A DNA stretch of 17,670 nt from an uncultured Brevibacterium sp. (GTDB taxonomy: Bacteria > Actinomycetota > Actinomycetes > Actinomycetales > Brevibacteriaceae). The position numbers and the translations under genes are program-made. The DNA lies in assembly GCA_902489215.1 (NCBI GenBank), contig CABTZE010000026.1, forward strand, positions 1 through 17,670, in the 5' to 3' direction. The notes under the pieces are model-generated. The model was not told the DNA's origin. It did not search any database and was given only the letters and a program-made list of their open reading frames with translations. Below are positions 6,808 through 13,988 of the stretch, one piece after another. Positions within the stretch are counted from its first letter, which is position 1, and each line of letters starts with the position of its first letter.

Positions 6808-7830
6808 ATGAAAGTCACTATCTCTGCTGGATCTGCTGCTGTTGCTGTTGTCATCGCTTTCGCTCTTGCCACACTGACCGTGGTGGGCGGGCCGGCTTCT
6901 GCCTACGCACAGAATGTCGACGGCACCGGTACTGGCGCTGAAGCCGCGCACCGTTGGCTGACTCCCGTTCCGGGCGTGCAGATTGTGCGCGCTTTCGACA
7001 AGCCCGCGCAGAACTGGAAGGCGGGACACCGTGGAATCGATGTCGCCGCTGCTGCCGGCGAGCCGATCCGCTCTCCTGCCGCGGGAACTGTGCGCTTTGC
7101 CGGGAAGGTCGCCGGAAAACCGGTTGTCAGTCTCGAGGTGGCAGGCTACGCAGTGTCGTTCGAACCCATCGCAGCCACTGTGCGAAAGGGCGATCAGGTT
7201 GCCGCGGGACAGGTGATCGGCACGGTTGCGGACGCTTCACACTGCGCTGAGGGCTGTGTGCACGTCGGGGTTTGGAAGGTGAATCAGGCTAAGAACTACC
7301 TGAATCCGGCTGATTTCTTTGTTTCGGATGCCTCAGTTCTACTGCCCGAAGGGCAGGCACCGGACCGCTTGCCGGCCGCGGCACCGGGAGGCTCTGTTGC
7401 AAAGTCAGGGGCCGGAGCGTGGGGAGGCTACAGCAACGGCCGTATTCCCACCGTGGCCATGTGTCCGCTGCGGTCAGCTCCCGGCCACCGACTGCGATGC
7501 GATGCTGCGCGAGCGTTCGATGCGCTGTCAGCCGCTTTTGCCCAAAGGTTCGGCCACCCGATCTCTGTCACAGATTCTTATCGGGACTACCAGACACAAG
7601 TGGCGCTCAAACGTCGCAAGGGCAAATGGGCGGCCACCCCGGGGCGCTCGAACCACGGGTGGGCACTGGCGGTGGATTTGGGTTCTGGCATCAACAGATT
7701 CGGCACCCCACAGCATCAGTGGATGAAGGCAAACGCCGCCCGTTTCGGCTGGGTACACCCACCCTGGGCGGAGCCATCGGGTTCTCTGCCCGAACCCTGG
7801 CACTGGGAGTACCGAAATACGGGAAGGTAG
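6808..7830 (+). CDS. Exported LytM (M23)-like plus VanY-type (M15) D-Ala-D-Ala carboxypeptidase fusion
   Basis: Secreted 340-residue protein with two wall-peptidase domains. Residues 1-34 form a signal peptide (hydrophobic core, possible cleavage after AYA). Residues about 50-172 are LytM/M23-like: GHRGIDVAA gives the zinc ligands H74 and D78, but the usual HxH is CVH (C150, H152), so the catalytic His is replaced by Cys, as I recall for actinobacterial relatives at this locus; endopeptidase activity is doubtful. After a linker, residues about 213-337 match VanY D,D-carboxypeptidases: SYRDYQTQ, SNHGWALAVD (S281, H283, D290) and EPWHWEY (E329, H332), so zinc and catalytic residues are complete. 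Cysteines at 146/150 and 219/231 could form disulfides. ATG at 6808 was chosen because it opens the signal peptide; the ribosome binding site is weak. Divergent from rpsB, as in mycobacteria, where the neighbour has only the LytM domain. Confidence 0.9.
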   Translation: MKVTISAGSAAVAVVIAFALATLTVVGGPASAYAQNVDGTGTGAEAAHRWLTPVPGVQIVRAFDKPAQNWKAGHRGIDVAAAAGEPIRSPAAGTVRFAGKVAGKPVVSLEVAGYAVSFEPIAATVRKGDQVAAGQVIGTVADASHCAEGCVHVGVWKVNQAKNYLNPADFFVSDASVLLPEGQAPDRLPAAAPGGSVAKSGAGAWGGYSNGRIPTVAMCPLRSAPGHRLRCDAARAFDALSAAFAQRFGHPISVTDSYRDYQTQVALKRRKGKWAATPGRSNHGWALAVDLGSGINRFGTPQHQWMKANAARFGWVHPPWAEPSGSLPEPWHWEYRNTGR

Positions 7831-7842
7831 GCCTCCCGTTTT
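7819..7842 (+). terminator. Intrinsic terminator overlapping the stop codon of the peptidase gene
   Basis: ACGGGAAGG-TAGG-CCTCCCGT followed by TTT: an 8-bp stem with one bulged A and a short U run. The stop codon TAG is in the loop. It separates the peptidase gene from the downstream SDR gene. Confidence 0.6.
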
Positions 7843-7869
7843 GGGTTCGGTCGGCCAGCACGGCATTCT
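7841..7869 (+). promoter_or_regulatory. Candidate promoter of the SDR-family gene
   Basis: TTGGGT at 7841-7846, 17-bp spacer, CATTCT at 7864-7869, then 6 nt to GTG at 7876. This layout closely resembles that before the YeiH gene and suggests a leaderless or near-leaderless transcript; there is no Shine-Dalgarno sequence before the GTG. Confidence 0.4.
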
Positions 7870-7875
7870 AAGAAT

Positions 7876-8553
7876 GTGAAGCCGCAATATCCCCGCTTGG
7901 CAATCATCGGCGGCGCTGGCCGCCTCGGCAGAGCCATTACCGACAGGTACCCGAACGAAGTCGTCTCAATCGTGCGCCGCCCGGAGCAGATGTACGAACA
8001 GATGGAGCTTTCTGACCTCGGCGTATCCCCCGTCCTGGCCGATGTTTCCCGCTCCGCAATCGAGGAACTCGCCGAAATCCTCAGCGGGGTGCACTCCGTC
8101 GTATACGTGGCGGGTTCGCGGTTGGACAACAGCTTCGAAGTGTTCTCCAACAACCTTGTGGGGGCGCTGCGCGCGCAGCAGGCGTCCAAGCTTGCCGGTG
8201 TTGAGCGCTTTGTTCAGGTTACGCCGTGCGCAGAACTCGCTGCAGCCATGGGCTGCGCCCACCCGGAATCAGTGACCATGGCGGACGAAGCACTGCGGAT
8301 TTCCGGCCTGAACTACACAATCGTCAGGCCTTCGCCAATGATGATCGATGCCGTACCCGGTCTGCAGCTTGCTTCGCCGGACGTCGACTTCCAGCCTGTG
8401 CGCCTGGACGATGTCGCCGACCTCGTCTGCGAAGTCCTCGATGCAGACCTCGCGCCAGGCAGTGAAATCAACGTTACGGCTGGTTCGCAGACGCCCAGTT
8501 CAACCCTCAGCGACTATCCTCGCCAGCCAGTCTGTGTTGGTGCAGGCCAGTAG
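7876..8553 (+). CDS. NAD(P)-binding atypical SDR-family protein
   Basis: A 225-residue Rossmann-fold protein of the NAD(P)H-binding / atypical short-chain dehydrogenase group. The N-terminus has LAIIGGAGRLGRAI with the GxxGxxG nucleotide loop, then SIVRRPEQ at the end of the second strand. VHSVVYVAGS follows the fourth strand, and GLNYTIVRPSPMM with RLDDVADLVCEVLDA is typical of the NmrA/YwnB-like branch. The classical YxxxK catalytic pair is not visible, so it may be a redox sensor or an isomerase/reductase; the substrate is unknown. The start is GTG at 7876; it has no Shine-Dalgarno but a promoter-like sequence ends 6 nt before it. It stands alone between the peptidase gene and convergent xerC and is not part of the usual conserved set. 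Confidence 0.82.
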   Translation: MKPQYPRLAIIGGAGRLGRAITDRYPNEVVSIVRRPEQMYEQMELSDLGVSPVLADVSRSAIEELAEILSGVHSVVYVAGSRLDNSFEVFSNNLVGALRAQQASKLAGVERFVQVTPCAELAAAMGCAHPESVTMADEALRISGLNYTIVRPSPMMIDAVPGLQLASPDVDFQPVRLDDVADLVCEVLDADLAPGSEINVTAGSQTPSSTLSDYPRQPVCVGAGQ

Positions 8554-8584
8554 CCGCCATCTTTCTCTCAGCTGACACCAGCCT

Positions 8585-8599
8585 GCCCGTTCACCGGGC
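8585..8599. terminator. Weak hairpin between the convergent SDR gene and xerC
   Basis: GCCCG-TTCAC-CGGGC, a 5-bp perfect stem in the 67-bp gap between two convergent stops. No T run follows on either strand. It is the only candidate terminator I see for either gene. Confidence 0.25.
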
Positions 8600-8620
8600 C
8601 CGCGAACCTGTTCCCCGACT

Positions 8621-9583
8621 TTATGCGCGCGGGTGAGCCTGCCGGTAGGTATCTTTGAGCCGCTGCAGGGAAACGTGCGTGTAGATCTGCGTCGAGCTCA
8701 GACTGGCGTGCCCGAGCAGTTCCTGCACTTGGCGAATGTCAGCCCCGTTTTCCACCATGTGGGTTGCCGCTGAATGCCGCAGGCCGTGCGGTGACAGCCG
8801 TGGGGAATCGCTGTAGCCGGCAGTTGCCCGCCCCACGACCTCACGCACCTGGCGCGGGTCAATGCGCTTTCCGCGCACGCCGACGAACAGGGCTTCAGGC
8901 TCTGCGGCCAGCGCATCCCGCCCCTTGTCCAACCAGGCGTTCAGTGCAGCTTCTGATGGTCCGCCGAAGGGCACTCGGCGTTCTTTGCGCCCCTTGCCGA
9001 TGACGGTGATGAGCTTATTGGTGAAGTCGATCGAGTCCAGGTTGAGGCTTGTGAGCTCCGAGACGCGCATACCCGTGGCGTAGAGCAGTTCGACCATGGC
9101 TCGGTCCCGCAGCTGCACCGGGGTGGGCTCTGCAGTCTGCTCCGTGTCTGCGCTGGGAGCCTGCGCGGTGTTGGCGAGTACGGTTTCAGCGGCGCTCTGT
9201 TTGAGGACAGCCGGCAGCCGGCCGGGTTTTTTGGGCGCCTGCAGACGCTCGGCGGGTGAAGCCTCGATGCGGCCGCTGCGCCGCAGGAACGTGAAGAATG
9301 ACCTGACACCCGCGATGCGCCGTGCCGCTGTGCTGGGTGATGCCCCGTTTTCGTGGATCTCCATGAGCCAGTGGCGCAGGTTGGCCAGTTCAACATCCCG
9401 CAGAGCGATAGGCTCTCCGCCAGCGGCGCGCACAAGGAATGCGAGCACCGACTGCGCATCGGCACAGTAGGCCCGCCGGGTGTGTTCGGACACTGTCTGA
9501 TGGACCGTGAGATCAGCCTCGTAGTCCTCAAGGGCCGAAGCGTATTCGGCCGGCAGTGCCTCGCGGGGAAGGTTCGAGGTCAT
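8621..9583 (-). CDS. xerC: Tyrosine site-specific recombinase XerC
   Basis: Chromosome dimer resolution recombinase acting with XerD at dif. The product is 320 residues. The N-terminal SAM-like DNA-binding domain (about 14-105) is followed by a linker of some 15 residues rich in Ala, Glu and Thr (about 140-154) and the catalytic domain. All catalytic positions are visible: R173 in ATGMRVSEL, K197 in GKGRKERRVP, H266 and R269 in HGLRHSAATH, H292 in LGHASLSSTQ, and the nucleophile Y301 in IYTHV. It is last in the yraN-comM-dprA-xerC run, 23 nt after dprA. ATG at 9583 has no clear Shine-Dalgarno; TATCCT lies 6 nt upstream, so an extra leaderless start is possible. XerC rather than XerD is inferred from this conserved locus. 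Confidence 0.93.
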   Translation of the reverse strand: MTSNLPREALPAEYASALEDYEADLTVHQTVSEHTRRAYCADAQSVLAFLVRAAGGEPIALRDVELANLRHWLMEIHENGASPSTAARRIAGVRSFFTFLRRSGRIEASPAERLQAPKKPGRLPAVLKQSAAETVLANTAQAPSADTEQTAEPTPVQLRDRAMVELLYATGMRVSELTSLNLDSIDFTNKLITVIGKGRKERRVPFGGPSEAALNAWLDKGRDALAAEPEALFVGVRGKRIDPRQVREVVGRATAGYSDSPRLSPHGLRHSAATHMVENGADIRQVQELLGHASLSSTQIYTHVSLQRLKDTYRQAHPRA

Positions 9584-9606
9584 GAGTCCAGGATAGCGAT
9601 GTCAGT

Positions 9607-10815
9607 TCAGCGGACCTTCTGCCACTCGTCACCGCTGCGCTGTGCCAGCCCGCCAAGTTCGAGTGCGGCGAGCGCGGCAGTTGTTGTCTGCGGGTCCAAT
9701 CCCGCCCTCACTGCAAGCGTGGAACAGTCAACACCGCGGTGTACCGGCAGTGCGGAGAACACTTTGAGCTCGGCATCGCTGAGACCGTCAGCCGGTTTGC
9801 CGTGTGCCTGTGCACTTTCCCGACTGAACAGTTCGGCGACGTCTGCCGTACCCAGCAGTTCACGCACGTGGTCGACTTCGGCAACGAGCACGGCGCCGGC
9901 ATCCCGTATGAGCCGGTGGCATCCGGCTGATTCGGCATCCGAGGCGCGTCCGGGAAAAGCACCCAATGGACGGCCGAGTTCAGCTGCGTGATGCGCTGTG
10001 TTGATGGCCCCGGAGCGCCAGCCCGCCTCGACAACCACAACGGCTGATGACAGTGCGGCTATCAGCCTGTTGCGCGCTAAGAACCTGTGCCGCATGGGTG
10101 TCGCGCCCGGTGGGCACTCGGAAACCACCAGATGGTTGAGGCAGAGCTCTTCCAACAGGTCCGCGTTGCCGCGCGGATACATGCGGTCCACTCCCCCGGC
10201 CATGAGCGCGATTGTTGAGGCCCGCCCGCTTGATGCAGCAAGAGCTCCTGCGTGCGCTGCCGCGTCGATGCCGAATGCCCCGCCGGAGATCACGGTCACG
10301 GAGTCGCGGGCCAGTTCAAACGCAGTGTTCTTAGCGAGCGCGGTCCCGTAGCCGGTTGCGGCACGCGCACCGACAAGGGCACAGGAAACAGCTGCAAGTT
10401 CGACCAGGCTGCCCGGTCCGCGCGCCCACAGGGCTGTTGGCGCGTCCAGACCCAAGTCGTTCAGCTGTTCTGGCCATTCACTGCTGCCGGGTGTGATGAG
10501 GCGAGCGCCGAGCCGTTCCATAATCCTCAGGTCGCGGTCGGCGTCGCCGTCGTGTCCTACGATTCTGGCGCTCCAGCGTTCGGCGGCTTTGCTCACCGCT
10601 TCGGGGCTGACTGTAATGCCGAATGTGTCCACACAGCTCGTGATGAAGCTTTTCGCCTCGCCGTTGTCGCCGTCGTCATCGCGTGCGGCTGTGCTGAGTA
10701 CGCGCCATGTTTCTTCTAAACCTTCGGCGCGTATGCACACTGCGAGCATCCGGTCGGTGGGCTCTGCTGCGCGCAGGAGGTTGGCGGCTGCCCGCAGTTG
10801 GGCCAGATCGGTCAT
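9607..10815 (-). CDS. dprA: DNA-processing protein DprA (Smf)
   Basis: Binds incoming single-stranded DNA and loads RecA during transformation; it is widespread also in bacteria not known to be competent. The 402-residue product has an N-terminal helical region (about 1-100), then the Rossmann-like DprA domain with CALVGARAATGYGTALA, ISGGAFGIDAAAHAGAL, TIALMAGGVDRMYPRGN, HRFLARNRLIAALS and VEAGWRSGAINTAHHAAELGR. The last 60 residues (from about DGLSDAELKVFSAL) form a winged-helix domain of the DprA C-terminal type. Its ATG overlaps the comM stop by 4 bases (ATGA), indicating translational coupling. All core segments are intact. Confidence 0.96.
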   Translation of the reverse strand: MTDLAQLRAAANLLRAAEPTDRMLAVCIRAEGLEETWRVLSTAARDDDGDNGEAKSFITSCVDTFGITVSPEAVSKAAERWSARIVGHDGDADRDLRIMERLGARLITPGSSEWPEQLNDLGLDAPTALWARGPGSLVELAAVSCALVGARAATGYGTALAKNTAFELARDSVTVISGGAFGIDAAAHAGALAASSGRASTIALMAGGVDRMYPRGNADLLEELCLNHLVVSECPPGATPMRHRFLARNRLIAALSSAVVVVEAGWRSGAINTAHHAAELGRPLGAFPGRASDAESAGCHRLIRDAGAVLVAEVDHVRELLGTADVAELFSRESAQAHGKPADGLSDAELKVFSALPVHRGVDCSTLAVRAGLDPQTTTAALAALELGGLAQRSGDEWQKVR

Positions 10816-12452
10816 AGCTGCTCCTGAGTTCTCAGTGCGGCTGCCGCCATGAGCTCGTCACGGCCGGGGCGTTCCATGCCGCGCAGGTCGGCGATTGTTG
10901 CGGCAATGCGCAGCACTCGGTCGTATCCGCGCATGGACAGCGTTCCGCGTTCCAAAGCGGTATCCAGGTGTGCTGTTTCCTGCGGTGTGAAGCGGAAGAT
11001 CTCCCGCAGTCGACTGCCCGGAGCTCGCGCGTTGAGAGAAAAACCCTCCGTGCTGTACCGCTCTGCCTGCACCCGCCGGGCCCGGGCGACTCGTTGTGCT
11101 ACTTCTGCTGATCCTTCACGTTTTTCTTTTCTGTGCAGGTCGGCCGGACTGATGGGCTGCACAGTCAGCTGAATATCCACACGGTCCATAAGCGGTCCGG
11201 ACAGCTTGGCTCTGTAGCGCCTTTTCTCTGTTGGACTGCACATGCACTGTCTGCCGGTCGAACCACCGCACGGGCACGGGTTTGCCGCGAGCACAAGCTG
11301 AAACTGGGCGGGAAGATCAACTGAACCCCACGCCCGGTGGATGCTGCACACTCCGCTTTCCAAGGGCTGACGCATGGCTTCGAGAACATCGCGACTGAAC
11401 TCGGGGGCTTCGTCGAGGAACAGTACTCCCCTGTGGGCTTTTGACAGCACGCCGATCATCCCCGGTTTGGAACCGCCCACCATTGCCGCAGCTGTCGTGC
11501 GGTGGTGCGGCGATTCAAATGGAGGGACAGCGGCGAGCCCCTGTTCGGGATCAAACGTGCCGTCCAGGGACTGCAGCGAGCAGGCTTCCACCGCCTCGTC
11601 AGGTGACAGGGTCGGCAGCAGGCCGGGCAGACAGCCGGCGAGCATTGTCTTGCCCGCCCCGGGCGGGCCGCTCATCAGCAGGTGATGCCCGCCGGCTGCC
11701 GCAACCTCGAGGGCCCACCGGGCATCGTCTTGGCCCTGCACGTCCGCGAGGTCGCCCGGACGCTGGGGTTCGACTGCACGTCGGCCACTCAGCTCAACCG
11801 GCACGAGGTCAACGGGACGCACGTCCCCGCCGAGCACCCGCACGGCATCGGCCAGGCTGATGCATCCGCGCACGTCGACATCACCGGCCAGAAGAGCTTC
11901 GCTTTCATTTGCCTTCGGCACAATCACGCGCCGCAGACCTTCCTTCCGCAACGCTGACACCATGGGCAGCACACCGTTGACCGGATGAAGTCTGCCGTCC
12001 AAGCCCAGTTCCCCAATGCAGACGCACGATGCCGCGGCATCGCGGTTGACCGCTCCCTCTGCAGCAAGAAGCGCCACCGCGATGCTGAGGTCGAACGCGG
12101 TGCCGGCTTTCTTCACACTGCCCGGTGACAGGTTCACGGTGATGCGCTGGGCCGACAGACTCAGTCCCACATTGGACACTGCCGCGCGGACTCGTTTGCG
12201 CGCTTCCGATACCGAGGCGTCGGGAAGTCCCACGATGTCGATGCCCGGCAACCCGTTGTTGATGCTCGCCTCCACGGCGATGACCGTGCCGGAAAGCCCC
12301 CACAGTGCGACTGCGCTCGTGGCTCCGATAGCGCGGGTCTTCGGTTTGATCACGGTGTACGCGCGTGCTTCGGCTGGCCCGGCCGGTGATGCCGGCGCCT
12401 CACCTACTTCGGCGATCACCCCGGCATGTGTGGTCTGTGCTTCACCAGTCAT
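10812..12452 (-). CDS. comM: YifB/ComM-family Mg-chelatase-like AAA+ ATPase
   Basis: Hexameric helicase-like ATPase that in Haemophilus and Vibrio promotes branch migration during natural transformation. From ATG at 12452 the product has 546 residues. An N-terminal Lon-protease-like (ChlI) domain starts near SAVALWGLSG and contains GLPGIDIVGLPDASVSEAR. The ATPase part has Walker A GPPGAGKT at about 262-269, Walker B VLFLDEAPEF, MRQPLESG, and the zinc-binding-like NPCPCGG...RQCMC; the C-terminal helical domain includes RGYDRVLRIAATIADL. I chose 12452 because it overlaps the last 11 bases of yraN with GCAGG nearby; the frame is open to 12518. About 43 residues precede the usual family start, and GTG at 12353 would remove most of them. 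Confidence 0.93.
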   Translation of the reverse strand: MTGEAQTTHAGVIAEVGEAPASPAGPAEARAYTVIKPKTRAIGATSAVALWGLSGTVIAVEASINNGLPGIDIVGLPDASVSEARKRVRAAVSNVGLSLSAQRITVNLSPGSVKKAGTAFDLSIAVALLAAEGAVNRDAAASCVCIGELGLDGRLHPVNGVLPMVSALRKEGLRRVIVPKANESEALLAGDVDVRGCISLADAVRVLGGDVRPVDLVPVELSGRRAVEPQRPGDLADVQGQDDARWALEVAAAGGHHLLMSGPPGAGKTMLAGCLPGLLPTLSPDEAVEACSLQSLDGTFDPEQGLAAVPPFESPHHRTTAAAMVGGSKPGMIGVLSKAHRGVLFLDEAPEFSRDVLEAMRQPLESGVCSIHRAWGSVDLPAQFQLVLAANPCPCGGSTGRQCMCSPTEKRRYRAKLSGPLMDRVDIQLTVQPISPADLHRKEKREGSAEVAQRVARARRVQAERYSTEGFSLNARAPGSRLREIFRFTPQETAHLDTALERGTLSMRGYDRVLRIAATIADLRGMERPGRDELMAAAALRTQEQL

Positions 12453-12825
12453 GGAACACCTGCTCAATGTGGGTGAGCGTAGGCGCTTCACCGCCGAGGC
12501 AGATTCCGATGACGTCAATCCGGTAGCTGGGTATGTAGCCCTTCTGTTCGGTTACCCAGCGTGTTGCAAGGCCCTGCAGAGTGCGCAGCTTGTGGAAGTC
12601 AACGGCCTCCAGCGGGTCGCCTGAAAAGGCGCTCGAACGGGTTTTGACTTCAACGAACACGACGTCTTCGTCGTCATAGGCAATGATGTCGATTTCACCG
12701 TCGCGGCATCGCCAATTGCGGTCGAGGATGATCCAATCGCAGTCGCGCTCAAGGTAGTTTGCGGCGATTTCTTCGCCTCTGGCGCCCAGCGTTGTGTTGT
12801 GTGGTTTTCTCTGCGGCTCGTTCAT
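12442..12825 (-). CDS. yraN: YraN family protein (UPF0102), predicted endonuclease-like
   Basis: A 127-residue protein of the YraN family, with a restriction-endonuclease-like fold; its cellular role is not settled, though it is regularly found beside comM and dprA in actinobacteria. Visible are GARGEEIAANYLE, WRCRDGEIDIIA with the conserved Gly-Glu-Ile-Asp, and VVFVEVKTR, giving the acidic and Lys residues of a PD-(D/E)xK-type site. A C-terminal YRIDVIGICLG segment completes the domain. It is the first gene of the yraN-comM-dprA-xerC run and its 3' end overlaps comM by 11 bases. ATG at 12825 has little Shine-Dalgarno character. Confidence 0.92.
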   Translation of the reverse strand: MNEPQRKPHNTTLGARGEEIAANYLERDCDWIILDRNWRCRDGEIDIIAYDDEDVVFVEVKTRSSAFSGDPLEAVDFHKLRTLQGLATRWVTEQKGYIPSYRIDVIGICLGGEAPTLTHIEQVFHDW

Positions 12826-12891
12826 GCCGCCAACGGTGCCCGGCAGACCAAGTGGAGCGGCACCTCGTCAAAGGTCCTGGGGATAACCCGC

Positions 12892-12897
12892 TGTCAA
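12892..12897 (-). promoter_or_regulatory. Consensus -35 hexamer upstream of yraN (no matching -10 found)
   Basis: TTGACA on the minus strand in the 155-bp gap before yraN, where a promoter for yraN-comM-dprA-xerC would be expected. The sequence 16-18 bp downstream (around GACCTTTGAC) does not look like TAnnnT, so this is only half a promoter. Confidence 0.25.
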
Positions 12898-12980
12898 TTC
12901 ACAGGCGCCGGAACAGAAGTGCGCGCCGGCCCGACAGCCCACATACCGCCCCTCAGGCAGCCCTCCCATCACCGGCGGTC

Positions 12981-13298
12981 TCAGCCGTCGAGGTCCTCAG
13001 GGCCGGGGAAATCGCTCTTGGCGAGCTCTTCGATGTTGACGTCCTTATAGGTGAGGATTCGCACGTTTGTCACAAAGCGGGCGGTGCGCCACGTGTCCCA
13101 CACCCAGGCGTCGGTGAGCGTTACCTCGAAGAAGACGTCGCGACCGTCAGAGTGCTGCTGCACGTCAACGGAGTTGGCCAAATAGAACCGCCGCTCGGTT
13201 TCCACGGCGTAGGAGAAAAGGCTGATGACGTCGCGGTATTCGCGGTACAGCTGCAGTTCAAGATCAGCTTCAAAAGCCTCAAGGTCTTCGACGCTCAT
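12981..13298 (-). CDS. DUF2469 family protein
   Basis: A 105-residue acidic protein of the actinobacteria-restricted DUF2469 family (M. tuberculosis Rv2901c type), always found near rnhB and yraN; function unknown. The chain is rich in aromatic and acidic residues, with the conserved stretch LYREYRDVISLFSYAVETERRFYLAN given here in parts: LYREYRDVISLF, YAVETERRFYLAN, and VFFEVTLTDAWVWDTWR. No signal peptide or membrane segment. ATG at 13298 has AGGAG close upstream (AGGAGCT-ATG) and also a promoter-like TAGGGT 7 nt before it. It lies 24 nt downstream of rnhB, so it could be expressed both from the lepB-rnhB unit and from its own promoter. Confidence 0.93.
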   Translation of the reverse strand: MSVEDLEAFEADLELQLYREYRDVISLFSYAVETERRFYLANSVDVQQHSDGRDVFFEVTLTDAWVWDTWRTARFVTNVRILTYKDVNIEELAKSDFPGPEDLDG

Positions 13299-13305
13299 AG
13301 CTCCT

Positions 13306-13333
13306 ACCCTAGTGTTCGGCCCTCAGAGGGCAA
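13306..13333 (-). promoter_or_regulatory. Candidate promoter of the DUF2469 gene
   Basis: Minus strand TTGCCC at 13328-13333, 16-bp spacer, TAGGGT at 13306-13311. It overlaps the end of rnhB and ends 7 nt before the DUF2469 start, so the mRNA would have almost no leader. Confidence 0.4.
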
Positions 13334-13988
13334 ATGACCTGCGGTGCCACTCGGTGGGCCCGAATTCCGCTACTGCGCGCTTGTGCGCGGGGCTGGGGTA
13401 TCCCTTGTTGCCCGCCCAGCCGTATTCGGGGAACTGCGCGTCGAGTTCGACCATGAGCGCATCACGGTCGACCTTGGCGATGACGGACGCCGCGGCGATC
13501 GTGACGATCCGCCCGTCGCCCTTGATGAAGGTGCGGACTTCGGGGACCACCGCGTCAGCGTCGGCAAACAGGTGTGCGTCCACAAGAGACGGTTCATAAG
13601 ACAGCCAGTTGTGCTTGCCGTCCAACAGCACGACGTCGGCGTCGGGAAGCTGTGCCAGGGCCCTGCGGCCAGCCAGTGCCAGTGCGGCAGTCAGGCCGAT
13701 TTCGTCGATCTCGGCAGCCGAGGCGAAACTCACCTGCGCGTGTTCTTGCCAGTCGCGTACTGCCTGGGCAACTCCGGGGCGGCGCACCGGTGTGATCTGT
13801 TTGGAGTCGTTGAGCCCGGCCGGGATGCTCGTGGGATCACCCAGAAGCTCATCGAGTGAGAACCAGACGGCACCCACGCCGACGGGGCCTGCGGTGCAGC
13901 CGCGCCCCACCTCGTCCATTCCGATGACTCGACGGAAGCCGCAGTCGTGCAGCTTCCGCTCAAGGCTGAGGTCAGTCAGTCCGTTCAC
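13323..13988 (-). CDS. rnhB: Ribonuclease HII
   Basis: Cleaves the RNA strand of RNA-DNA hybrids and starts removal of single ribonucleotides from DNA. The product is 221 residues. The four acidic residues of the metal site are visible: D25 and E26 in GMDEVGRG, D123 in LLDGKHN, and D158 in KGDGR, followed by AAASVIAKVDRD and the GYPSPAHK loop. The D123-D158 interval is longer than in E. coli (35 against 18 residues). The start is GTG at 13988, overlapping the lepB1 stop by 4 bases (GTGA), which shows translational coupling. It lies between lepB1 and the DUF2469 gene as in other actinobacteria. Confidence 0.97.
   Translation of the reverse strand: MNGLTDLSLERKLHDCGFRRVIGMDEVGRGCTAGPVGVGAVWFSLDELLGDPTSIPAGLNDSKQITPVRRPGVAQAVRDWQEHAQVSFASAAEIDEIGLTAALALAGRRALAQLPDADVVLLDGKHNWLSYEPSLVDAHLFADADAVVPEVRTFIKGDGRIVTIAAASVIAKVDRDALMVELDAQFPEYGWAGNKGYPSPAHKRAVAEFGPTEWHRRSFAL

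Noticed and set aside
6436..7029. Minus-strand frame of 197 codons covering the rpsB leader
   Set aside because: Covers the predicted promoter and part of the divergent peptidase gene; no ribosome binding site or recognisable domain.
12875..12890. DnaA-box-like TTATCCCCA upstream of yraN
   Set aside because: Single site with one mismatch to TTATNCACA and no cluster of others; not evidence of an origin.
12905..12945. GGCGC / GCGCC pairing after the DUF2469 gene as a terminator
   Set aside because: Only 5 bp, a long loop and no T run; frequent by chance at this GC content.
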